A stretch of DNA of 64,000 nucleotides from Methylobacterium hispanicum (GCF_022179285.1 NZ_BPQO01000001.1:391123-455122), one strand, 5' to 3'; numbered from the stretch's first letter, positions 55,435 through 63,903 are shown. Notes: a model not told the origin generated them from the sequence alone. Program-made: numbers and translations.

Positions 55435-56079
55435 TCAACTCCCCTGCGGTAGGCGTCCGGCGAGCTTGCGCACATTCTCCGGCGTCCAGCGACCACCGCG
55501 CACCGTTGTGATGCCGTCCGCGTTCAGGCGCTCGGCAATCACCCGCCAGCGGCCCGCGCCTTCGGGAACGTCTGCCAGGACGGCCCGCAGGCCGGCGTAG
55601 GCGTCGAGGCGCAGCGCGGCCATGGCCTCGGTTTCGCGTTCGCGCCAGTCCGTGAAGTGCTGGACGGGATCAAGGCGCTGGTTGTCGAGGACGATCGGCT
55701 CCGGTGAGAGCGGGATGCGCTCGATGTCCAGCGTCCGCAGGTGATCGACGAGATAGCGGTTGTCGCGCCAGGACCGCTCGTCGAAGGCGACATGGATCAA
55801 CGCGGCGCGCCGCCCGCCCGTCAACTCGCTGACACGGTCCAGCGCCTCGTGCACGGCCGCAGTCGCCCGGTCGGGCCGAGTGTCCATGAAGGCGATCTCG
55901 CCGAGCAGCCGCCCTTCCAGACGGCCTTCCAGGGCAAGGACGTAGCGGTGTGTCAGGGCCCGCTGGTAGCGGATCGTGGTGCTCACCGCGGCCGCGGCAG
56001 CCGCATCCCTGGGCAGGTGACGAAAGCCGATCCGGTTGACAGGCAGCGTCCAGTAGAAGCCGACATACGCCCCGCTCAT
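55435..56079 (-). CDS. Recombinase-tail protein of unknown function
   Basis: A 214-residue protein. The C-terminal ~40 residues (WRVIAERLNADGITTVRGGRWTPENVRKL) match the DNA-binding tail of large serine recombinases. The N-terminal part (MSGAYVGFYWTLPVNRIGFRHL, then RATAAVHEALDRVSELTGGRRAALIHVAF) lacks a clear resolvase catalytic serine, so it may be a DNA-binding partner rather than a recombinase. It is the first gene of a two-gene unit with the nuclease and is divergent from the ADP-ribosylglycohydrolase fusion (92-base spacer). Confidence 0.65.
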   Translation of the reverse strand: MSGAYVGFYWTLPVNRIGFRHLPRDAAAAAAVSTTIRYQRALTHRYVLALEGRLEGRLLGEIAFMDTRPDRATAAVHEALDRVSELTGGRRAALIHVAFDERSWRDNRYLVDHLRTLDIERIPLSPEPIVLDNQRLDPVQHFTDWRERETEAMAALRLDAYAGLRAVLADVPEGAGRWRVIAERLNADGITTVRGGRWTPENVRKLAGRLPQGS

Positions 56080-56171
56080 GCCCTCTCCCGCGCGCAGCCC
56101 GGACAATTCCGACGGACGGCCCGGGCAATGCTAGGACGACATAGAACTGTCCCGCAACCAAGGAGGACAGG

Positions 56172-58448
56172 ATGACCAAGACCCCGGATACCCCGCTCCG
56201 GATCGCCGAGATCGCCGTCGGCCGGGCGGGGGGACGCATCGGCGTCACGTTCGCTCCGGGCAAGCGTCAGCCGTTCGGGCTGACGGGCCCCCATCGTCGC
56301 GACCTCGGCGCCGACCTCGACGTCATCGCCGCCTGGAATGCCGCCGCGGTGGTGACGCTGATGGAGGCGCACGAACTCACGCGCGTCCGGATCGCCTCGA
56401 TCGGCGATGAGGTCCGGCGGCGGCATATGGAGTGGCATCACGCGCCGATCGTTGACGTATCGGTGCCGGATGCCGCCTTCGAGGCAGGCTGGCCCACGCT
56501 CTCGGCCCGATTGCGGGGGCTGCTGGCTCGCGGCGCGCACGTTCTGGTGCACTGCCGTGGCGGCCTCGGCCGGGCCGGCATGGTCGCCGCACGTCTCCTC
56601 GTCGAGACCGGGCTGGACGCCGAGGCGGCAATGGCCGCGGTGCGCGCGGTGCGCCCGGGGGCGATCGAGACGCCGGCGCAGGCGCGTTGGGTGGCTGCCG
56701 GACGAGGTCGTCCGCTGCCGCCACCATCGACCGGGATTGCCGCGATGCGCGACCGTGCGGTGGGGGCGCTCGTCGGTCTGGCAATCGGCGACGCGCTGGG
56801 GACCACGATCGAGTTCTCGCCCAAGCCCCGCCGCGCGGTCCTGACGACGATCACCGGCGGTAGCCCGTTCCGGTTGGCGCCGGGTCAGTGGACCGACGAC
56901 ACGGCCCTGGCGCTGGCCCTCGCCGACAGCCTCGTCCACGATCCGGGCCTCGACGCCCGCGACCTGATGAACCGCTTCACCGCCTGGTACCGGCGCGGGG
57001 AGTATTCCTGCACGGGAGCCTGTTTCGACATCGGCAACGCCACCCGGGCCGCGCTTGCCCGTTATGAGCAGACGGGCGATCCGGTCGCCGGTTCGACGAG
57101 CGAGGCGGCTTCGGGCAATGGCGCCCTGATGCGGCTTGCCCCGGCCGCCATTCGCCACTGGCGCGAGGCGGAGACCCTGCGTGCGGTTGCGGACCGTCAG
57201 ACCCGCACCACGCACGGCTCGCCCTCGGCACTGCGCTGCTCGCGCCAGCTCGCCGATCTGCTGGCACGGGCGATCGGCGGCGTGCCATTGCACGCGGTGC
57301 TGGGGAGCGAGACCGGTGAGGCGATCGAGGGCGGCTGGCGCGGGGTGCCCCGTGCGGCGATCGAGGGCTCGGGCTACGTCGTGCGTGCACTGCAGGCCGC
57401 GGTGTGGGCGGTGGCCCGTACCACCGACTTCCGCTCCGCGGTGCTGCTGGCAGCCAATCTCGGGGACGATGCCGACTCCACGGCAGCGATCGCCGGACAG
57501 CTCGCCGGTGCGGTCTACGGTCTCGCGGGCATTCCGGGGGAATGGCTGGCGGTGCTGGCGTGGCGCGAGCGGATCGAGAGCGTGGCCGCACAGCTGTTCG
57601 AGGCCGGTTGTCCCCGGGAGCAGGCACCCGGGCCCTCGTCCGAGCGCCTCTGCGAGACCGGTGAAGGTGCCAGGATCCTCCGGACAGGCATCGGCGAAAT
57701 GGTGTTTCGCGATGGGCGCCTTGTTCCGAAGCACACGCTCGACCGGAGCGCGGAACCCGCCGCCACCGACGCCGCCCATCCCGGGGCCGCCGCAGGGTGG
57801 CCGCGGGCGGTCGACGAGTTCGTCGCGTTCTGGTCGCGCCTGGAGGGTGCCGGCGTTCACTCGGACGACCGCGGCCAGATCCCAGGGAACGACTTCGCCC
57901 TTGGTCTGCACCCCGTTCCGTGGGCCGGGCCCCTGCGCAGCGCCAGGGCGTACATCCTCGTACTCAACCCGGGTTTGAGCGAGGACGACGCCACGCAGGA
58001 GGCCCGCCCGGCCTTCGCGGCGGCGCTGCGGGCCAACCTCGCCGGGGATCAGCCGTATCTCTACCTTCTGGATGAGCACGCGACCCATCCGGGCCATCGC
58101 TGGGCGCGCCGGACCTTCGGACCCGACATCACGCAGGCTGATGCCGCCGACATCTGCATGCTCCCGCTCGTACCCTACCACTCGCGCGAGGGCGCCGTGG
58201 CACGTCGCGTGGCGCCGGCACTGGCCTCCTCCCGGGCGGTTCGCCGCTTCGTGCGGGACGGGTTGCTGCCGCATGTCCGGGCCGGACACGCCGTGCTGAT
58301 CGTCGCCCGCTCAGCGCGGCTGTGGGACATCACGGACGAGGAGCCCGGTGTCGTGATCTATACCAGCAGTGAGCCCCGCCGCGCCTTTCAAACGCGACAA
58401 ACCCGCGGCGGCGTGCTGCTGCGGCGGGTGCTGGGGCGCTCCGGGTAA
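56172..58448 (+). CDS. Cys-phosphatase / ADP-ribosylglycohydrolase / C-terminal domain fusion
   Basis: A 758-residue protein with at least three parts. Residues ~35-180 form a dual-specificity phosphatase-like domain with VHCRGGLGRAG (C128 to R134, the C-x5-R loop). Residues ~190-470 are an ADP-ribosylglycohydrolase: VGLAIGDALGTTIEF, WTDDTALALALADS (240-253), NGALMRLAPAAI, and NLGDDADSTAAIAGQLAGA (429-447), with both metal aspartate sets. Residues ~545-758 are an unrecognised domain (AYILVLNPGLSEDD, YLYLLDEHATHPGHRWARRTFG, ICMLPLVPYHSR). It could remove ADP-ribose or related marks. AAGGAGG sits five bases before ATG. Divergent from the nuclease pair. Confidence 0.85.
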   Translation: MTKTPDTPLRIAEIAVGRAGGRIGVTFAPGKRQPFGLTGPHRRDLGADLDVIAAWNAAAVVTLMEAHELTRVRIASIGDEVRRRHMEWHHAPIVDVSVPDAAFEAGWPTLSARLRGLLARGAHVLVHCRGGLGRAGMVAARLLVETGLDAEAAMAAVRAVRPGAIETPAQARWVAAGRGRPLPPPSTGIAAMRDRAVGALVGLAIGDALGTTIEFSPKPRRAVLTTITGGSPFRLAPGQWTDDTALALALADSLVHDPGLDARDLMNRFTAWYRRGEYSCTGACFDIGNATRAALARYEQTGDPVAGSTSEAASGNGALMRLAPAAIRHWREAETLRAVADRQTRTTHGSPSALRCSRQLADLLARAIGGVPLHAVLGSETGEAIEGGWRGVPRAAIEGSGYVVRALQAAVWAVARTTDFRSAVLLAANLGDDADSTAAIAGQLAGAVYGLAGIPGEWLAVLAWRERIESVAAQLFEAGCPREQAPGPSSERLCETGEGARILRTGIGEMVFRDGRLVPKHTLDRSAEPAATDAAHPGAAAGWPRAVDEFVAFWSRLEGAGVHSDDRGQIPGNDFALGLHPVPWAGPLRSARAYILVLNPGLSEDDATQEARPAFAAALRANLAGDQPYLYLLDEHATHPGHRWARRTFGPDITQADAADICMLPLVPYHSREGAVARRVAPALASSRAVRRFVRDGLLPHVRAGHAVLIVARSARLWDITDEEPGVVIYTSSEPRRAFQTRQTRGGVLLRRVLGRSG

Positions 58449-58972
58449 CATCAGAAGCGGCCAGGCCTCGAGGGGTGGACCCCGCCGACGTGATCACGCT
58501 CGCTGAACGCGGTTGCAGGTGCGTCGGTCCATCCCGGCTCGCGAACACGCTCTCTAGGAAACCTAACGAACGAGCGGACATCCGTGGGCCTGCCGCGCCG
58601 CGCCGTCCCCTCCCACTGCCTGTGCTGATCCTTCCTCCAATCGACGCGGAGCACCGATGCGTGATGAGTTCATCCCGACGCTGACTCACGCCACCGAGTG
58701 GGACAGCGCTCTCCTTCCGGTCGAGGAACTCCATGCCTCGCATGCCTTTACCGTCTCAATGGCCGCGGGACTGAGCTTGAGAGCGGGCGAGGGATTGCTC
58801 GACGTCGTGATCCTTCTCAGGGCGACGACCGACCCGTGGCGAAACGCGGTCTCTCGATGTCGCGCGCCGATACACGACCCGGCGCTCGATCGAATCGGCT
58901 GGCGCTTGGCTGCGGGCGTGGACGCCGACGGGGAACCGTCCGCGCGGGACGGCCCCGCACGAGGATCGCATT
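58449..58972. other. Gap with no convincing gene
   Basis: About 520 bases between the fusion gene and the convergent next gene. Frames here (58657-59028 plus, 58475-58684 plus) have unlikely composition and overlap one another; none is accepted. Confidence 0.5.
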
Positions 58973-59374
58973 CTAGAGTCCCTCGGCCTCGGCGCGGAAG
59001 GCGCCACTCTCCGTATCGAGGTGGGTGAGACGCATGGACATCTTGCTTGGGAAGCATTCTTGGATCGAGCGGGGCTCCGCGTTCCGGTCTCGCGCGATGG
59101 CAACAATGATCCTGAGAAGGCCCCCACAGTGATCACGTGCCCACGCCATGTTGTCCATGAGCTCCCTGAAACCTGGCCGCCTATCGGGATGCCGCGGGTC
59201 GTGCCCAGGCCGTTCGTATATCAGTTTTCCTTCGCGGCGGACGAGCTGATCCTGCCAGAACGTCACGACAACGGTCTTGCTCTCTTCGTTCCGCGCCGAC
59301 CAGCTCCACTGCACATTACGGGGTTTCGTCCCGAAATGCGCGAAGGCGCTGGTATGCGTCCACCTCCTCGACAT
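58973..59374 (-). CDS. Conserved hypothetical protein
   Basis: A 133-residue protein starting MSRRWTHTSAFAHFGTKPRNVQWSWSARNEESKTVVVTFWQDQ, with a second conserved-looking part FRELMDNMAWARDHCGGLLRIIVAIARD and end ECFPSKMSMRLTHLDTESGAFRAEAEGL. It resembles small uncharacterised proteins of rhizobial and Methylobacterium genomes seen near mobile DNA. ATG at 59374; the longer frame to 59461 adds unlikely residues. Function unknown. Confidence 0.7.
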   Translation of the reverse strand: MSRRWTHTSAFAHFGTKPRNVQWSWSARNEESKTVVVTFWQDQLVRREGKLIYERPGHDPRHPDRRPGFRELMDNMAWARDHCGGLLRIIVAIARDRNAEPRSIQECFPSKMSMRLTHLDTESGAFRAEAEGL

Positions 59375-59684
59375 GCGCTCCCCCTGCTCTGGACAACCAC
59401 GGCTCGGCCATCGTTTAAGCCGGAGGAAGGGAGGGAACGATGGCCGAAAACGCAACCCCACACTGATGCAACTAGCGCCAGCTCTCGCGACCGGCTTGGC
59501 GGTTTTGGTCGCACTCTTATTTGCGGTCCTCGGCCCGACAGAGCAGCGAAGCTAGATCTTACTTGCTGCCTGCTCCAGGCCAGGAGCGACGTCACTCGGG
59601 CGATGCTGATCGTAAGTGGAGGTACGGGAAGTTCGCAGCTGATCCTGCAGCCCTCCTTAAAACATCTCTCTGACATCAGATTTT
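59375..59684. other. Gap left of the integrase
   Basis: About 310 bases between the conserved hypothetical gene and the integrase 3' end. Apart from the small frame at 59466-59555 nothing is identified. Confidence 0.4.
59466..59555 (+). CDS. Possible 29-residue membrane peptide
   Basis: MQLAPALATGLAVLVALLFAVLGPTEQRS, a single hydrophobic helix. Its ATG overlaps (TGATG) the stop of an 8-codon frame that follows a GGAGGG sequence. Toxin-like small peptides look like this, but the case is weak. Confidence 0.25.
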   Translation: MQLAPALATGLAVLVALLFAVLGPTEQRS

Positions 59685-61016
59685 TCAGGAAGTTCGTCGT
59701 GCTGATCCAAGCGAGGCTGATATCAGGTCTGACACTTGGTCAGCAGCGGCGCGAGCTGGATCGCGTGCGATGTGGGCGTAGCGCTGCGTTGTCTTCGGGT
59801 CCCGGTGGCCCAGAATGGCGCCGAGCAGAGGCAGGCTGCTTCCGGAGGATGCGCCCACACTGGCGAAGGAGTGGCGCAGGTCGTGGAGGCGCACGTCCGG
59901 TAGCCCCGCCCTCGCCCGGATACGCTCCCAGGCTTTGGCGAGGCCCACGAATGGACGCCCCGGCACGCTACCGGTGAATACGAAAGGGTTGCATGCCAAT
60001 CTGGGCTGCGCCTCGATCAGGAGGAGCGCCGCGGTGCCGATCGGAATGGCCTTCGCGCCGGTTTTGCTCGTGGGCAGGCGGAGATAGCCGTGCTCGCGAT
60101 CGACATGCGACCACTGCAGGTGCAGCACCTCGGATTTGCGAGCGCCCGTCAGCAGAAGAAGGCGGATCGCCCCCGTCACGGACGGACTCTCAGCGTGCAG
60201 GGGCGGTCGCGGGGGCTTTCCGCGGCCGCCTCCCTCCGTCCAGGCCGCCAGATCCTGCGCATGTTGGCGCCAGGCCTCGTCGCAGGCCGAGAGCGCCTGT
60301 CCGAGACCCTGGAGTTCGACGCCCGACAGGAAGCGTTCGTTGCGCTTGTCCTTGAAACGCTGCACGCCACGCACCGGATTGTCGGTGCGCAGCCGCCGGC
60401 GCACCGCAAAGGCGAAGATACCGCCCAGAAGCCCAACCGTACGGGTAGCAGCGCCGCGCCCCCCCTCGACGATCGCGCGGCCCCGGACGCCTGTCTTCAC
60501 GTCGAGGGCGGTTTTGCCGGCCGCCACATCGTGGAGGAATGTCTCGATGTGATCGGGCGTGACGTCCTGCACGCGCTTCCGGCCGAGCAGTGGCTTGATA
60601 TGGCGCTCGATCCGGCTTCCATCCGTGAGGATCGTCGAGGCCTTCTTCGGCTCGTCGAACTTCGTGAGGATCTGCCCGGCGCGCGCCGCCGCAAGATAGA
60701 GATCGCACAGCTCGGATACCGTCAGATCGGCGGTCGCCTGCGCGCGCTTGGCTTCCTGAGGGTCCGTTCCGTTTCGAGCCTGAGCGAGGAGCCGCAAGGC
60801 CTCGTTTCGCGCGGTATCGGGTGTCCAGGGCGAACCGTGCTTTCCGATTGTGTGCCACCGCTGCCGGCCGTTGAAGAGGTACTTGAGCGCGTAGCTCTTC
60901 GTGCCGTCGGAGTTCACCCGCAGCCCGAAGCCTTTGAGCTCCGCGTCCCAAAGGGTGTAGCGCGCCGCTGCCGGCTTGGCTGCCTTGACGATCTGAAGGG
61001 TCAACCTGCCGGCCAC
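59685..61016 (-). CDS. int: Tyrosine integrase (phage/island type)
   Basis: A 443-residue site-specific recombinase. The N-terminal arm-binding domain (LWDAELKGFGLRVNSDGTKSYALKYLFNGRQRWHTIGKHG) is of the DUF4102 type, the SAM-like domain follows (TVSELCDLYLAAARAGQIL), and the catalytic domain has TGARKSEVL (Arg), SKTGAKAIPI (Lys), HDLRHSFAS (His-x-x-Arg), GHRDPKTTQRYAH (His and nucleophile Tyr). All catalytic residues are present, so it should be active. It lies about 135 bases left of attR and points into the island. It would catalyse integration and, with an excisionase, excision at the tRNA-Arg. Confidence 0.95.
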   Translation of the reverse strand: MAGRLTLQIVKAAKPAAARYTLWDAELKGFGLRVNSDGTKSYALKYLFNGRQRWHTIGKHGSPWTPDTARNEALRLLAQARNGTDPQEAKRAQATADLTVSELCDLYLAAARAGQILTKFDEPKKASTILTDGSRIERHIKPLLGRKRVQDVTPDHIETFLHDVAAGKTALDVKTGVRGRAIVEGGRGAATRTVGLLGGIFAFAVRRRLRTDNPVRGVQRFKDKRNERFLSGVELQGLGQALSACDEAWRQHAQDLAAWTEGGGRGKPPRPPLHAESPSVTGAIRLLLLTGARKSEVLHLQWSHVDREHGYLRLPTSKTGAKAIPIGTAALLLIEAQPRLACNPFVFTGSVPGRPFVGLAKAWERIRARAGLPDVRLHDLRHSFASVGASSGSSLPLLGAILGHRDPKTTQRYAHIARDPARAAADQVSDLISASLGSARRTS

Positions 61017-61025
61017 GCCGACCTC

Positions 61026-61047
61026 CGGGCTACAACGGGGCTACAGG
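61026..61047 (+). repeat. Candidate integrase arm sites, right
   Basis: CGGGCTAC-aac-GGGGCTACAGG, matching 43504-43525 in layout and orientation, immediately upstream of the integrase gene. Confidence 0.45.
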
Positions 61048-61150
61048 ATTCTAGCGTAGACGAGGTTGCGCCTGTCGGGAAGTGTCATCCTAACCCTCTG
61101 ATTTTGCGTGGTCTACTGGAATCATGGCGGCGCGCGTCGCCCAGGATTAC

Positions 61151-61218
61151 TGCCCTCCGAAGGCAAAGGTCACACGTTCGAATCGTGTCGGGTGCGCCAA
61201 TCTTCTCAATGACTTAGC
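61151..61218 (+). other. Attachment site attR
   Basis: Repeats the tRNA-Arg 3' part and its flank: 54 bases identical to attL, 67 of 68 with the longer match. It is not a second tRNA since the 5' acceptor and D arm are missing. Confidence 0.92.
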
Positions 61219-61419
61219 TGCAAAGGCAGCCTCACCGAGCCGGTCTGGTGTCACCAAGGCGTCACCGGCAGCGTGATTCGCGCGGCACGGTGACGAGAGA
61301 GCCAAGGGTGAGACCGGGCTACGGTTTCTCAGCCCCTCCCCTCTGCCGCGCCTTCCGCGAACTCGACCATGAGCGTGCGACGCGGTGCCATCCCTGGAAC
61401 AGGACGGACCTGCTCAGCC

Positions 61420-61662
61420 ATGCCGATCAAGGCCCTGAACGACCGCAAGAAGCTCTCTTCCGACTTCAACGAGGCCAACGACGCCTTCATAGACGCCGTG
61501 CTCGGCGCGCTCCAGGCCAGCGAGATCCCGCCCGACCTCGCCCGGGCCTACCTCGCCCATCCGGTCGCCATGATGCACGCCGACGGGGCGCAGGCGGTTG
61601 CCAACTACTTCGAGCGCCTCCTGTCGCAGAAGCCCAAGATCGACTGGACGCCGGGAGGCTGA
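61420..61662 (+). CDS. Small unknown protein
   Basis: An 80-residue protein starting MPIKALNDRKKLSSDFNEANDAFIDAVLGALQASEIPPDLARAYLAHPV. Helical and soluble; not recognised. It lies just outside the island on the right. The ATG at 61420 is chosen because the upstream frame is not protein-like. Confidence 0.6.
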   Translation: MPIKALNDRKKLSSDFNEANDAFIDAVLGALQASEIPPDLARAYLAHPVAMMHADGAQAVANYFERLLSQKPKIDWTPGG

Positions 61663-61910
61663 CTGGCGCCTGCGTCGAGACGCCTGGAGCGCTGCTCGTC
61701 ACCGCCGCCGAGAAGCTGTTCGGCAACCGGCCGGTACGAAGCTGGCCGGGGCGGCGATGAAGCCAAGCGGGCTTCGGACAGGGAGCGGCATGGCTTCCTG
61801 CAGCCGAGGAAGATCAACCGTTCACAGTCCGTTGATGTTGCCCGCCGACAACTTGAAACGGGCTGCCGAGCGCGAGCGGAACAATTAGCTTGGCTATTTG
61901 TTCCGCTCTC

Positions 61911-62411
61911 ATGGAACACTACAAATCGACCTTCGCCGTCACGGGCATTGCCGTGCTGGGCCTGATGGCCGCTGCCGGTATCCTGCATCCCGGCAACTTT
62001 GAGCGGCAGGCGCAGCCGGCGGCCAGGAGCCACGCAGTGGCAGCAGCCCCGACGGCTTGGGTCGATCCGCCGGCGAGCCGCAACGTCGCTCTGCGGCGGG
62101 CGGCTCCTCTGTCCGACACGGCGGCGCTCATGAAGCCCGAGCCGACGGTCGCGCTCTCCGCCGAATACGCGATGGTGCAGCCGCTGCCGGCAGAACTGAC
62201 GCTGGTGGCGACCACCGCCCGCAGCGTCCGAGCGGCTCAAGGGCCAAAGTTGGCCCGCCGTGCCGCCACTACCCGCCAGGCCGCCCTGGTCCGTTCGGCC
62301 GCCGGCGAGACGAGTGCCGCGCAGCAGCCGATCAGCGCGGATTCCCCCGGCCAGAAGATTGACCCGATCGGCGACCTGCTGCGCGGTCTCGGCCTCACCG
62401 ACAAGGGCTGA
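61911..62411 (+). CDS. Membrane-anchored protein of unknown function
   Basis: A 166-residue protein starting MEHYKSTFAVTGIAVLGLMAAAGILHPGNF, an N-terminal anchor or signal, then a low-complexity alanine/proline/arginine-rich body and a short amphipathic end (DPIGDLLRGLGLTDKG). No domain is recognised. A TTG at 61890 is an alternative start. Confidence 0.55.
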   Translation: MEHYKSTFAVTGIAVLGLMAAAGILHPGNFERQAQPAARSHAVAAAPTAWVDPPASRNVALRRAAPLSDTAALMKPEPTVALSAEYAMVQPLPAELTLVATTARSVRAAQGPKLARRAATTRQAALVRSAAGETSAAQQPISADSPGQKIDPIGDLLRGLGLTDKG

Positions 62412-62537
62412 GGCGTCGCCCGCATCACAGCGGCATCGCTCGGCTAACCGTCGTTTGCCCGGGAGGGGCCCACGATGGTCTCAAGCGAGCCGGTTCGCTC
62501 TGACGGCACGGATGCCTGCAGAATGCCGAGTGCCGCT

Positions 62538-62765
62538 TCAGCGAGCCGACGTACCAGCCTCAGCGACGACTCGCGGAGCGGCCGGAGCAGCAGCGGTCGA
62601 GTTCGGCGTGGTGGTCAGCTCGGAAGCCGGTCGGACAGCCGCCGTGACGCGAGCCTGCTCGCGGTAGAGCGGCGGCGTCAGATTGATGCGGTCTTCAGCC
62701 ATTGCGGAGCCGGCGGCGGTGGCAGAAGCGAGAGCAGCAAGGGTCAGAAGCTGGATGGTGCGCAT
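62538..62765 (-). CDS. Small exported protein
   Basis: A 75-residue protein with a signal peptide (MRTIQLLTLAALASATAAGSAMAED) and a short threonine/alanine/proline-rich mature part including INLTPPLYREQARVTAAV. Function unknown; the ATG at 62765 is preferred to the longer frame. Confidence 0.6.
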   Translation of the reverse strand: MRTIQLLTLAALASATAAGSAMAEDRINLTPPLYREQARVTAAVRPASELTTTPNSTAAAPAAPRVVAEAGTSAR

Positions 62766-63043
62766 GATTTTGTCTCCGCGGGGCCGCCTGTGGAAGGCGA
62801 CCGATGCGGACATTGAACCACGTCTTTGTGCGCTGCGGCCTGCGAATTCCGCAGCGCACCATAGTTCGAGCGCAGCGATCCGTCTCACGTATATTGCAGT
62901 TTACGAAGGAGAATCGGCGTGCGCTCAAGTTCCGAGCCATGCGCCTGCCGCCTGAATAGAAATTCTTGCGCACGGACCAAATTAAATTGCAACGCAAGAT
63001 ACTGCTACGAGCTCTCGAACTTTCTTGCTCATTCGCCGGTCTA

Positions 63044-63455
63044 TCACTGCTCGGCCCGTAGGATCCTCAGCACCGAAGCCACGGGCTCGCGCGGTGGGTC
63101 GACGTATGGGAAGTCGATGTTGAGCTCGCGCGCCGCCTCCGCTGCGCGGGCGTGAACGGCCGCGTCCGCAAACCCGTCGTGCTGGATGTGTGCCAGCGCA
63201 GATGCCGCAGCAGCGCCAGCGTGCCGAATTACGTCGAGCAGGGTGTAGCGAGCAGCAGAGCCAGTGCCTGCTCCTTCACGGCGTGGGCCCGCAACTCCCG
63301 AGCCTCCGGCGCGACCTGCCAGACAGCCCAAGCCTCATCGTGGGCGTCGATCGCCGCAAGGATTGGGTTGGCGTGGAAGGGCACACGCTCGATCGGGCGC
63401 GGGGCGCGGCCGGCGGCAGGGGCTGGCTGAAATCAGGGAAGCGGGCGTGCGTCAT
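63044..63455 (-). pseudogene. Broken conserved hypothetical gene
   Basis: Joining frames gives one protein: MTHARFPDFSQPLPPAA, frameshift, PIERVPFHANPILAAIDAHDEAWAVWQVAPEARELRAHAVKEQALALLLATPCST, TAA at 63228-63230, FGTLALLRHLRWH, frameshift, IQHDGFADAAVHARAAEAARELNIDFPYVDPPREPVASVLRILRAEQ. Three disruptions make it a pseudogene. The rebuilt protein resembles small uncharacterised Methylobacterium proteins. Confidence 0.55.
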
Positions 63456-63588
63456 CGTTCGGGCTCCGGTGCGGGCTCGTTGGGCGGCTTCGTGATGGCA
63501 GGGTGGTCGTCGGTGCCGGCGCGGCGGCGCAGTGGCGCGGCGTTCAGGTGCGGGCGGCTCGGGCGCGCCGCGGGCTGCCGATTAGTGA

Positions 63589-63903
63589 GCGGCGCGGCAG
63601 CGGGCGGCCTTGGCGACCTGCCACACGCCCCTTGAGGGCGGCCGATAGGCACATGCCCCACGCCTCGCCCGTGACTTGGCGGCGGCACTGCGCCGAGTAG
63701 ATGGCGGCTGCCATAATGGCGCGGCGGTCGTAGACGCCGTTCACGACAAGCGGGCGGCTGCCCTGATCGCGGCGGGCTCGCGTGGCGGCGAGCTTAGCGA
63801 AGGTAGCGGCGCGGCAGATGGCTGCGCGCTCGCCCGGGGCGAACTGCTGCCGATCGGCATGCAGGGAGCGGAGGGCGCTGTTCCAGGAAAGGGTGCGGGA
63901 CAT
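63589..63903 (-). pseudogene. Frameshifted small conserved gene
   Basis: From ATG 63903: MSRTLSWNSALRSLHADRQQFAPGERAAICRAATFAKLAATRARRDQGSRPLVVNGVYDRRAIMAAAIYSA, ending in WGMCLSAALKG. There an extra G shifts the frame; the neighbouring frame continues naturally as VWQVAKAARCRAAH and stops. In the unshifted frame it would run on to 63544 with arginine-rich sequence. Function unknown; a one-base error in sequencing is possible. Confidence 0.5.

Larger units (their letters stand above)
43458..61204. mobile_element. Genomic island integrated at tRNA-Arg(CCG)
   Basis: About 17.7 kb bounded by the tRNA 3' repeat on both sides, with a tyrosine integrase just inside the right boundary. Cargo includes several nuclease-like genes, a DUF262 protein, an ADP-ribosylglycohydrolase fusion and a lipase-like gene, plus dead IS fragments. 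No replication, mobilisation or phage structural genes are recognised, so it looks like a non-conjugative integrative or defence island. Confidence 0.9.

Noticed and set aside
55435..56079. Complete serine recombinase
   Set aside because: Only the DNA-binding tail is recognisable; the catalytic resolvase motif is not seen.
58475..59028. Genes in the gap after the fusion gene
   Set aside because: Overlapping short frames on both strands with poor composition and no motifs.
61151..61200. Possible second tRNA-Arg
   Set aside because: Only the 3' half from the anticodon stem is present; the 5' acceptor strand and D arm are missing, so it is the attR repeat.
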